Assembly (NCBI GenBank): GCA_963667425.1
Contig: OY763407.1
Coordinates: forward strand, 372,001-436,000
Direction: 5' to 3'
Length of the DNA stretch: 64,000 nt
Source: G963667425 sp963667425 [NCBI: bacterium]
Lineage (GTDB): Bacteria > UBP6 > UBA1177
Below are positions 38,433-45,434 of this stretch, piece by piece (position 1 is the stretch's first letter; every line of letters starts with the position of its first letter). The notes under the pieces were generated by a model. It was not told the DNA's origin. It did not search any database and was given only the letters and a program-made list of their open reading frames with translations. The position numbers and the translations under genes were made by a program.

Positions 38433-38680
38433 TTATTTTCCAGCTCCTTAAGTCTGTTTTTTATCTCTTCTTCCTGTTTTTTTACCATGTCATCAAGCTG
38501 TTTTTTGACTGCCTGAGGATCGCTGTTTATTTTATGTAAATCGATGTTTCCAGCTTCTTTACTTATAGATTTAGGTATTTCCAGACTATCCTCGGTAATT
38601 TTTTTATTCATGGTTGTGAGTTTGTATACAATAAACAATGAAATAAGAAGGCTTAAGATTAAAAGTAATGATCTTTTCAT
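38429..38680 (-). CDS. Small membrane-anchored protein with a charged C-terminal helix
   Basis: An 83-residue protein: one N-terminal membrane segment (about 4-22) and a charged, probably coiled-coil tail (about 53-83, KKQLDDMVKKQEEEIKNRLK). I recognise no family. The ATG is preceded by GGGGTG. It is first in a two-gene unit with the ankyrin protein and overlaps it by ATGA. Confidence 0.7.
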   Translation of the reverse strand: MKRSLLLILSLLISLFIVYKLTTMNKKITEDSLEIPKSISKEAGNIDLHKINSDPQAVKKQLDDMVKKQEEEIKNRLKELENK

Positions 38681-38850
38681 GCCAGCACCCCTGAAAATTA
38701 ACGGGAATATGTTATATAAACATACTTATTATTGCAATGTTTTTTATAAATAATCAATTGAACTGAAAGGTTGAACGTCATTTTATAAAGTTTTAGAAAA
38801 AGAATCCTAAAAAGGGAAAATAATTTGTAATTTCGATTATTAACCAGTAA

Positions 38851-38856
38851 TATAAT
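38851..38856 (+). promoter_or_regulatory. -10 element of the hydrogenase operon promoter
   Basis: A perfect TATAAT at 38851-38856 with no good -35 at normal distance (TTGTAA at 38825 is 20 bases away), suggesting an activator-dependent or regulated promoter. Predicted start about 38863. Confidence 0.5.
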
Positions 38857-38864
38857 AGGGACTT

Positions 38865-38884
38865 GCTGTGATTGGAATCACAGC
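38865..38884. promoter_or_regulatory. Candidate Rex or CRP/FNR-type operator of the hydrogenase operon
   Basis: Perfect 9-bp arms GCTGTGATT and AATCACAGC around GG; the core is TGTGA-N6-TCACA. Both Rex (NADH/NAD+ sensor) and CRP/FNR proteins use this core and spacing. Position at or just after the predicted transcription start suits a repressor, and the NADH-linked hydrogenase genes downstream favour Rex. Confidence 0.6.
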
Positions 38885-38911
38885 TGTTTCATAAAAATTT
38901 TGGTGAGTGTT

Positions 38912-39256
38912 ATGAAAACAAAAGAAATAGTTAAGCTTCTTAATGCCAGAGTTGTTTGCGGAGAAAATCTTCTGGATAGAGAAATAGAGATGGCCTTTGC
39001 TTCCGACCTTATGAGCGATGTTCTTACCACACCTTTTGATGATGGTCTTCTTATAACCGGACTTGCAAATCTTCAGGCTATAAGAACTGCTGAAATGATG
39101 GATGTTTTTACAATAGTTTTTGCAAGGCGTAAAAAAGTTAGCGATGAAATGATAAAGCTTGCAGAAGAAAATGACATGATTCTTATAGAAAGTGATTATT
39201 CGGTTTTCAGAATTGCGGGAGTTTTATTCTCAAATGGTTTGAAACCTGTTTATTAA
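38912..39256 (+). CDS. DRTGG-domain protein, hydrogenase operon accessory
   Basis: A 114-residue cytoplasmic protein resembling the DRTGG domain (PF07085), a small alpha/beta module of unknown function common in [FeFe]-hydrogenase operons of Thermotogae and Clostridia. FASDLMSDVLTTPFDDGLLITG is the conserved core. It starts at ATG 38912 behind GGTGAG and is the first gene of the operon, downstream of the palindromic operator. A second DRTGG protein is encoded at 41075. Confidence 0.8.
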   Translation: MKTKEIVKLLNARVVCGENLLDREIEMAFASDLMSDVLTTPFDDGLLITGLANLQAIRTAEMMDVFTIVFARRKKVSDEMIKLAEENDMILIESDYSVFRIAGVLFSNGLKPVY

Positions 39257-39274
39257 AATATTTATGGATTTTCA

Positions 39275-39694
39275 ATGAAGTTAGAATATTTCATAGAAGG
39301 TGGCGATTTTCTTAATGCAGGCAATGCTTCAAGCAGTATTAAGAAAGTTTTAAAACGTCTTAATGTTTCTTCAAACATATTAAAAAGATTAGTTGTTGCC
39401 CTTTATGAAGCTGAAGTGAATATTGCAGCACATGCTTATAAAGGCTGGATAGATGTTGATATTTCTTCAGAAAAAATTCTTATAGAGCTTAAAGATGAAG
39501 GACCTGGAATTCCTGATATAAACCTTGCTATGCAGCAGGGTTACTCAACTGCTTCACCTGAAGTTAGGGAAATGGGCTTCGGTGCAGGTATGGGACTTCC
39601 GAATATAAAAGCGAATGCGGATGATCTTGTTATTGAGAGTGAAGTTGGTGTGGGAACACGTCTTCTTATTACTTTTTATTTAAGTGGTAACTAG
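39275..39694 (+). CDS. RsbW/anti-sigma-type ATPase (HATPase_c), hydrogenase operon accessory
   Basis: A 139-residue single-domain GHKL ATPase. The N box is in YEAEVNIAAHAYKG, the G1 box in KDEGPGIPD and the G2 box in GFGAGMGLPNIKANAD, all as in serine-kinase anti-sigma factors such as RsbW. No phosphoacceptor His domain is present. In hydrogenase operons of this kind it presumably takes part in regulation of or assembly around the neighbouring H-cluster-like protein, which starts 2 bases later. Confidence 0.85.
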   Translation: MKLEYFIEGGDFLNAGNASSSIKKVLKRLNVSSNILKRLVVALYEAEVNIAAHAYKGWIDVDISSEKILIELKDEGPGIPDINLAMQQGYSTASPEVREMGFGAGMGLPNIKANADDLVIESEVGVGTRLLITFYLSGN

Positions 39695-39696
39695 AT

Positions 39697-41088
39697 ATGG
39701 TTAGAGGAAAAGCTTTTTTTCATCATGCTTTAAAAGTTGTGAGGGAAAAATGTATTGGCTGTACTCACTGTATGGATGTCTGTCCAACTGATGCAGTTCG
39801 TATAAGAGGTGGTAAGGCATATGTTAATCCTGATAGGTGTATAGATTGTGGCAGGTGTGTAAACGCCTGCCCTTATAATGCTATAATTGTTGAACAGGAT
39901 GATTTTGGTCATATTTTTGATTTTAAATATAGAGTTGCATTGGTTCCTTCCGTACTTTTAGGTCAGTTTAATGATAAAACAGGAAGCTGTGCTATTTTTA
40001 AAGGGCTTCATAATGTAGGTTTTACTCATGTTTATGAAGTAGATGCCATGGCTCCTATTGTTGAAAAAGCTTATGCTGAATATGAAAAGAGAGACGATGT
40101 TGAACTTCCAATAATATCTTCTTTCTGTCCGGCAATTGTAAGGCTTATTCAAGTGCGTTTTCCTTCTTTAGTAAAAAATATTGCTCTTGTCAAACCTCCT
40201 ATAGATTTTGCGGCAATTCATTGTCGTAATATTATTGAGAAAGCTGGCGCATCTCCATCTGAAATTGGTGTTTTTTACATAACCCCATGTGCTGCAAAGA
40301 TTGCTGCTGTAAAAAGTCCGGTTGGAGAGGAGAAATCTTTTGTAAATGGTGTTATAAATATGGATTTTATATATAACAAAATATACAGCCATGTTATGCT
40401 TGATAACAAGGGAGATAAATCCGAACCATGTCTTACAATAAACAGCCGTTATGTTAAATGGAGCTTGACTAACGGAGAATGTAAAAACAGAGATTCTCAT
40501 GCACTCGCTGTTGATGGTGTTAAAAATGTTATTGAAATTTTAGATCAGCTTGAAAATGATAAGCTTGATAACATAAATTTCCTTGAACTTAGAGCCTGTG
40601 ATGAAAGTTGCGCAGGCGGTGTTTTAGTTCCTGGCAACAGATTCCTTACGGTAAGACGCCTTTCCGAAAGAGCCGAAATTCCTCTTTGTGATGTCAGGAA
40701 AATGCCTAAAGGTGAAGAATCCTGTAAAAACTGCTATCTTTTCAGTGAAACAGATGAATCTTACCTTCTGAAAAATTCCGGTCTTGGTAAAATGGAACCA
40801 AGATCAATGCTTTCTTTAGATGATGATATGTCTGAAGCTTTAAAAAAAATGGAGTATGTTGAAGTAATAATGCAGATTCTTCCAAATGTGGACTGCGGTA
40901 TGTGCGGAACGCCCAGCTGTCTTTCTCTTGCCGAAGATATAGTAAGAGGAATTGCTGATATAGATCAGTGTATTTTTATGAAAATAAATTCAACATCTAA
41001 AAACGGAGATATTGAATCTTTATGTGATTCCGTGCGAAATGTATGGGGACGCATAAATAATGATGGAGAAGAAAATGAAAGTGAGTAG
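39697..41088 (+). CDS. [FeFe]-hydrogenase-like iron-sulfur protein, probably sensory or electron-transfer
   Basis: A 463-residue protein. Two [4Fe-4S] ferredoxin motifs at the N-terminus (KCIGCTHCMDVCP, RCIDCGRCVNACP), then an H-cluster-like domain, then a four-Cys FeS domain NVDCGMCGTPSC (PF04060 type, about 399-410). The four cluster cysteines of hydrogenase are kept: SSFCPA, TPCAAK and ACDESCAGG. The proton-relay Cys of TSCCP is replaced by Phe, and the ends of the other motifs are changed, so fast hydrogen turnover is unlikely. This fits the accessory hydrogenase-like proteins found next to bifurcating hydrogenases. Confidence 0.82.
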   Translation: MVRGKAFFHHALKVVREKCIGCTHCMDVCPTDAVRIRGGKAYVNPDRCIDCGRCVNACPYNAIIVEQDDFGHIFDFKYRVALVPSVLLGQFNDKTGSCAIFKGLHNVGFTHVYEVDAMAPIVEKAYAEYEKRDDVELPIISSFCPAIVRLIQVRFPSLVKNIALVKPPIDFAAIHCRNIIEKAGASPSEIGVFYITPCAAKIAAVKSPVGEEKSFVNGVINMDFIYNKIYSHVMLDNKGDKSEPCLTINSRYVKWSLTNGECKNRDSHALAVDGVKNVIEILDQLENDKLDNINFLELRACDESCAGGVLVPGNRFLTVRRLSERAEIPLCDVRKMPKGEESCKNCYLFSETDESYLLKNSGLGKMEPRSMLSLDDDMSEALKKMEYVEVIMQILPNVDCGMCGTPSCLSLAEDIVRGIADIDQCIFMKINSTSKNGDIESLCDSVRNVWGRINNDGEENESE

Positions 41089-41410
41089 TCTTGTTGAGAA
41101 GCTTGGTCTTAAAATATTCACAAAAACTGTAACTCTGGAAAGGAATATTACCGGAGGTTATACAGGTGATCTTCTTAGTGATGTTATGGGTTCATCTAAA
41201 GATGGCAATATTCTTATTACAATTCAGTCTCATAAAAATGTAATGGCAATAGCCTCATTAAAGGAGCTTTCCGCTGTTTTACTTGTAAAAGGGATAGAAC
41301 CTGAGCCGGAAATGCTTGAAAAAGCTGAAGAAGAAGAAATAGCTGTACTTGGTTGCAATAAAGCTGCATTTGAAATTTCGGCTGAGGTATATAACCTTAT
41401 AAATGAATAG
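41075..41410 (+). CDS. Second DRTGG-domain protein of the hydrogenase operon
   Basis: A 111-residue protein with the DRTGG-like core ITGGYTGDLLSDVMGSSKDG. It starts at ATG 41075 behind GGAGAAG, inside the last 14 bases of the preceding gene; an earlier ATG at 41060 would include the ribosome site. It overlaps the next gene by 8 bases. Function unknown, as for the first DRTGG gene. Confidence 0.8.
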   Translation: MKVSSLVEKLGLKIFTKTVTLERNITGGYTGDLLSDVMGSSKDGNILITIQSHKNVMAIASLKELSAVLLVKGIEPEPEMLEKAEEEEIAVLGCNKAAFEISAEVYNLINE

Positions 41411-42143
41411 CTATAGAGCCGACTTACATATTCATACGCTTCTTTCTCCATGCGGCTCTCTTGAAATGAGTCCGGAGAACATACTTGGAGCTGCCGCTGA
41501 AAAAGCAATAGACATAATAGGTATAGCTGACCATAATTCCACAAGACAATCTGTCGTGATTCGCAAAATGGCTGAAAAATACGGGATATTTGTTCTTTGC
41601 GGAGCTGAAGTCTGTACTAAGGAAGAAATTCACTGCCTTGCTTTTTTTGAAAATGATTCAAAACTTGATGAATTTCAAAAATATCTTGATTCCAACATCA
41701 TTAAGATTCCTAATAAACCTGAGAAGTTCGGATACCAGGTAGTTGTTGATGAAGAGGAAAACATCGTTTATGAAGAAGAAAATCTTCTTATAGCCTCTCT
41801 TGACAAATCAATAGAAGAAGTGGAATTAAAAGTGCACTCCTTAGGTGGTATATTTATTCCGGCACATATAAATAAAACAGTAAACAGTATTATCGGACAG
41901 CTTGGTTTTTTTCCCGATGATCTTAATGTTGATGCTGTAGAAATATCAAGACACATTACAAAAGAAAGGTTTGTAAATGAAAATCCATGGTCTATAGGAT
42001 ATACATTTACAACATCAAGTGATGCCCACATTCCGGAAGATGTTGGTACTGCTTATTCTGTTTTTAAAATGGTAAACAGAAGTTTCACAGAAATAAAAAA
42101 AGCTCTTAAATTTGAAGAAGGAAGACTGGTGGAGACAAAATGA
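41403..42143 (+). CDS. PHP-domain metal-dependent phosphoesterase, hydrogenase operon
   Basis: A 246-residue PHP-family protein. The metal motifs DLHIHTLLSPCG near the start, GIADHNS (about 39-45), PAHINK and SSDAHIPED toward the end are complete, so hydrolase activity is plausible. Its substrate is unknown. PHP genes occupy this place in bifurcating-hydrogenase operons of Thermotoga and Clostridia. It shares four bases with the next gene. Confidence 0.88.
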   Translation: MNSYRADLHIHTLLSPCGSLEMSPENILGAAAEKAIDIIGIADHNSTRQSVVIRKMAEKYGIFVLCGAEVCTKEEIHCLAFFENDSKLDEFQKYLDSNIIKIPNKPEKFGYQVVVDEEENIVYEEENLLIASLDKSIEEVELKVHSLGGIFIPAHINKTVNSIIGQLGFFPDDLNVDAVEISRHITKERFVNENPWSIGYTFTTSSDAHIPEDVGTAYSVFKMVNRSFTEIKKALKFEEGRLVETK

Positions 42144-42685
42144 AAGAACTTTCCCTGCATATTCTTGACATTCTGCAAAATTCGGTTAGAGCTAAGGCAA
42201 CAAAGATTGAACTTAATATAGAAGAAAATACTGAAACAAATTTTTATATGATAGAAATTGTCGATAACGGAACTGGAATGAGTAAAGAGCTCCTTGAAAG
42301 AGTTGTAGACCCTTTTGTAACATCAAGGACCACCAGAAAGGTTGGTTTAGGAATTCCTCTTTTTAAACAGACAGCAGAACAGTCCGGAGGGAGACTTGAA
42401 ATAGAATCCGAACTTGGAGTCGGAACAAAAATAAAAGCGTTTTTTCTTCACAATAATATTGACAGACCGGTACTTGGTGGTGTAGCTTCTGTTTTGGTAT
42501 CGACTGCTGCATCCTATCCTGATATTGAGTTTGTGTATACACATACCAGAAACGGGGTATCGTATACATTTGACACGAAAGAGGTAAAAGATGCGCTGGA
42601 TGGTGTTCCAATTGGTTCACCTAATGTTATTAAGTATTTGATTGAAATGATAAATGAAAATCTTAAAGAGATTAAGGTAGAATAA
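42140..42685 (+). CDS. GHKL ATPase (histidine-kinase-like ATPase domain), hydrogenase operon
   Basis: A 181-residue protein with an HATPase_c domain: HILDILQNSVRAKA (N box), EIVDNGTGMS (G1) and KVGLGIPLFKQTAEQSGG (G2). There is no sensor or dimerisation-phosphoacceptor part. The last 60 residues are a separate small region, SVLVSTAASYPDIEFVYTH, with no family I know. It is the last accessory gene before the catalytic subunits and is separated from hydC by 31 bases containing a strong GAGGAGG. Confidence 0.85.
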   Translation: MKELSLHILDILQNSVRAKATKIELNIEENTETNFYMIEIVDNGTGMSKELLERVVDPFVTSRTTRKVGLGIPLFKQTAEQSGGRLEIESELGVGTKIKAFFLHNNIDRPVLGGVASVLVSTAASYPDIEFVYTHTRNGVSYTFDTKEVKDALDGVPIGSPNVIKYLIEMINENLKEIKVE

Positions 42686-42716
42686 GTTTTCTTTTATAGT
42701 TGAGGAGGCTATATAA

Positions 42717-43202
42717 ATGGCAAAGGCAAAGATTAAAATTGATGGTCAGCACTTGAAAGATATTAAGGAAATCTGTAAGTCTTTCAATAATGACAAGGGT
42801 GAACTTATCAATGTTCTCCATAAGACTCAGGGAAAATTAGGTTATTTACCTCCTGAAGCTCAGATGGTAATTGCTGATGAGCTTAAAATTCCTGTCGCTA
42901 AAGTTTACGGTGTAGTTACTTTCTATTCTTTCTTTACTATGACTCCAAAAGGAAAGCATCCAATTGCAATATGTCTTGGAACTGCATGTTATGTAAGAGG
43001 AGCTGAAAACATAGTAACTGAATTCAGCAGACTTCTTGGAATCAATGTCGGCGAAACAACACCAGATGGTCTTTTTTCTCTTGACTGTTTAAGATGTGTA
43101 GGCGCATGCGGTCTCGCTCCGGTTGTTCTCGTTGGAGAAAAAGTTTACGGTCGTGTTACAACAGACCAGGTAAAGCATATTATTGAAGATTATAGAAAAT
43201 AA
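42717..43202 (+). CDS. hydC: NADH-dependent [FeFe] hydrogenase, NuoE-like [2Fe-2S] subunit
   Basis: A 161-residue thioredoxin-like ferredoxin homologous to NuoE and HydC/HndA. Four cluster cysteines appear in CLGTACYVRG and SLDCLRCVGACG, and VYGVVTFYSFF is a strong family motif. It passes electrons between the flavin subunit and the hydrogenase subunit. From here to 47210 the third codon positions are visibly richer in C and the genes have strong ribosome sites, which points to high expression. Confidence 0.92.
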   Translation: MAKAKIKIDGQHLKDIKEICKSFNNDKGELINVLHKTQGKLGYLPPEAQMVIADELKIPVAKVYGVVTFYSFFTMTPKGKHPIAICLGTACYVRGAENIVTEFSRLLGINVGETTPDGLFSLDCLRCVGACGLAPVVLVGEKVYGRVTTDQVKHIIEDYRK

Positions 43203-43217
43203 CTGGAGGTCATTATT

Positions 43218-43613
43218 ATGTCAAAAATAAAATCTCTTGCAGATCTCAAAAAAATGAGTTCCGAATTCAAATCAAAAGTTGACCTTAGAGAAAAAGGTGA
43301 CACCATAGACAAACTTGTCCAGATAAAAGTTGCAATGGCAACATGCGGAATAGCTTCAGGCGCAAAGGAAGTTATGGACTTCTTTATAGACGAGCTTGAT
43401 AAAAACGGTATCAGCGGCGTTGTAACTCAGACCGGATGTATGGGATACTGCTATGCAGAACCTACGATCGAAGTTACAGTTCCCGGAAAAGATCCAATAG
43501 TTTTCGGATACGTTAATATTGATAAAGCCCGTGAAATACTCGACAAGTATATAAAGAACGGAGAGCTTGTTGAAGGAATTATTCCTGTAAATTATGAAAC
43601 AGTTGACAAGTAA
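43218..43613 (+). CDS. [2Fe-2S] thioredoxin-like ferredoxin, HndB-like hydrogenase subunit
   Basis: A 131-residue protein with a thioredoxin-like [2Fe-2S] domain: ATCGIASGA and TQTGCMGYCYAEP contribute the cysteines. It matches the HndB-type small subunit of NADP-reducing or bifurcating hydrogenases. It lies between hydC and hydB with 15-base gaps and ribosome sites, so it is made in step with the complex. Confidence 0.87.
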   Translation: MSKIKSLADLKKMSSEFKSKVDLREKGDTIDKLVQIKVAMATCGIASGAKEVMDFFIDELDKNGISGVVTQTGCMGYCYAEPTIEVTVPGKDPIVFGYVNIDKAREILDKYIKNGELVEGIIPVNYETVDK

Positions 43614-43628
43614 GCTAAGGAGTTCGGA

Positions 43629-45419
43629 ATGGCTAAATATAAAATGCATATCCTTGTTTGTGGCGGAACGGGTTGCAAAGCATCAAACAGCGGTGGAATC
43701 GCCAAAAGATTTGAAGAAGTTCTCAAGGAAAGAGGTCTTGAAGACGTTCAGGTCATAACTACCGGTTGTTTCGGTTTCTGTGAAAAAGGACCTATTGTTA
43801 AAATACTTCCAGATAATACCTTTTATGTAGAAGTAAAAGAATCAGATGTTGAAACTATAATTGAAGAACACATCGTTAAAGGAAGAAAAGTTACAAAACT
43901 TCTCTTTACAGATCCAAAATCTGAAAAACACATAGAAGATTCAAAACATATGGGTTTCTACAAAAAGCAAATGAGAATTGCACTCAGAAACTGTGGTTTT
44001 ATAGATCCTGAGAACATAGATGAAGCAATAGCAAGAGATGCTTATGCTGCTCTTGGACAGGTTCTCAACCATATGACTCCTGAATCAACAATTGAAGAAG
44101 TTAAGAAATCAGGTCTCCGCGGAAGAGGCGGCGGCGGATTCCCAACCGGACTCAAATGGTTCTTTGCAAGCAAAAACAAAGCAGACCAGAAATATGTTGT
44201 ATGTAATGCAGATGAAGGCGACCCAGGTGCATTCATGGACAGATCTATCCTTGAAGGAGATCCACATTCAGTTCTTGAAGCAATGGCAATATGCGGATAC
44301 TGTATAGGTGCAGACAAAGGTCTCATATACATCAGAGCAGAATATCCACTTGCAATTGAAAGACTTAAAATAGCAATCAAACAGGCAAGAGAATACGGTC
44401 TTTTAGGCAGTGACATCATGGGCAGCGGTTTCAATTTTGATATCGAGCTCAGATATGGTGCAGGAGCATTCGTTTGCGGTGAAGAAACAGCTCTTATTCA
44501 CTCGATGGAAGGTGAAAGAGGCGAGCCTACAGTTAAACCTCCATTCCCCGCAGAAAAAGGTTATATGGGCAAACCGACAAACGTAAACAACGTTGAAACA
44601 TTTGCCAACATTCCTCCAATAATACTTAAAGGAGCAGAATGGTTCAGCAGCATAGGAACAGAAAAGTCAAAAGGAACAAAAGTTTTTGCACTCGCAGGAA
44701 AAGTAAACAACGTTGGTCTTATAGAAGTTCCTATGGGAATAACACTCCGTGAAGTTATTTTTGAAATAGGCGGAGGAATCAAAGGTGGAAAAGCATTTAA
44801 AGCTGTTCAGACAGGAGGACCTTCAGGCGGATGTCTTACAGCTAAACATCTTGATACTCCTATCGATTATGATAACCTCATTGCAGCCGGATCAATGATG
44901 GGATCAGGCGGAATGATCGTTATGGATGAAGACAACTGCATGGTTTCCATTGCAAAATTCTACCTTGACTTCACAGTTGAAGAATCATGTGGAAAATGTA
45001 CACCATGTCGTGTAGGAAACAAGAGACTTTATGAGCTTCTTGACAAAATAACAAAAGGCAAAGGAACAATGGAAGACATTGATCAGCTTAAAAACCTTGC
45101 AAACGTTATTAAAGATACAGCTCTCTGTGGACTTGGTCAGACAGCACCAAATCCGGTTCTTTCAACAATAGACAATTTCTACGATGAATACGTTGCCCAC
45201 GTTAAAGATAAAAAATGTCCATCCGGTGAATGCAAAGCTCTCTTAAACTACGTTATAAATCCTGATAAGTGTATTGGCTGTACAGCATGCGCAAGAGTTT
45301 GTCCAGTAGGAGCAATAACAGGAACAGTAAAGAAACCACATGTTATTGATCAGAGCAAATGTATCAAATGCGGTGCATGTATGGAAAAATGTAAATTCAA
45401 TGCTATTAGTAAAATGTAG
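43629..45419 (+). CDS. hydB: NADH-dependent [FeFe] hydrogenase, NuoF-like flavoprotein subunit
   Basis: A 596-residue subunit that binds FMN and NADH. Order: N-terminal thioredoxin-like [2Fe-2S] domain (CGGTGCKASN, TTGCFGFC), NuoF core with the glycine-rich NADH/FMN site GLRGRGGGGFPTGLKW (about 159), the [4Fe-4S] site ESCGKCTPCRVG (about 454), and two C-terminal [4Fe-4S] ferredoxin motifs (CIGCTACARVCP, CIKCGACMEKC). This is the HydB/HndC layout of bifurcating hydrogenases, where NADH and ferredoxin oxidation are coupled to hydrogen formation. Confidence 0.95.
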   Translation: MAKYKMHILVCGGTGCKASNSGGIAKRFEEVLKERGLEDVQVITTGCFGFCEKGPIVKILPDNTFYVEVKESDVETIIEEHIVKGRKVTKLLFTDPKSEKHIEDSKHMGFYKKQMRIALRNCGFIDPENIDEAIARDAYAALGQVLNHMTPESTIEEVKKSGLRGRGGGGFPTGLKWFFASKNKADQKYVVCNADEGDPGAFMDRSILEGDPHSVLEAMAICGYCIGADKGLIYIRAEYPLAIERLKIAIKQAREYGLLGSDIMGSGFNFDIELRYGAGAFVCGEETALIHSMEGERGEPTVKPPFPAEKGYMGKPTNVNNVETFANIPPIILKGAEWFSSIGTEKSKGTKVFALAGKVNNVGLIEVPMGITLREVIFEIGGGIKGGKAFKAVQTGGPSGGCLTAKHLDTPIDYDNLIAAGSMMGSGGMIVMDEDNCMVSIAKFYLDFTVEESCGKCTPCRVGNKRLYELLDKITKGKGTMEDIDQLKNLANVIKDTALCGLGQTAPNPVLSTIDNFYDEYVAHVKDKKCPSGECKALLNYVINPDKCIGCTACARVCPVGAITGTVKKPHVIDQSKCIKCGACMEKCKFNAISKM

Positions 45420-45434
45420 GCTAGGGAGAATACA

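Noticed and set aside
44042-44434. Open frame antisense to hydB
   Set aside because: It is a by-product of the codon use of the highly conserved NuoF-like gene and has no ribosome site.
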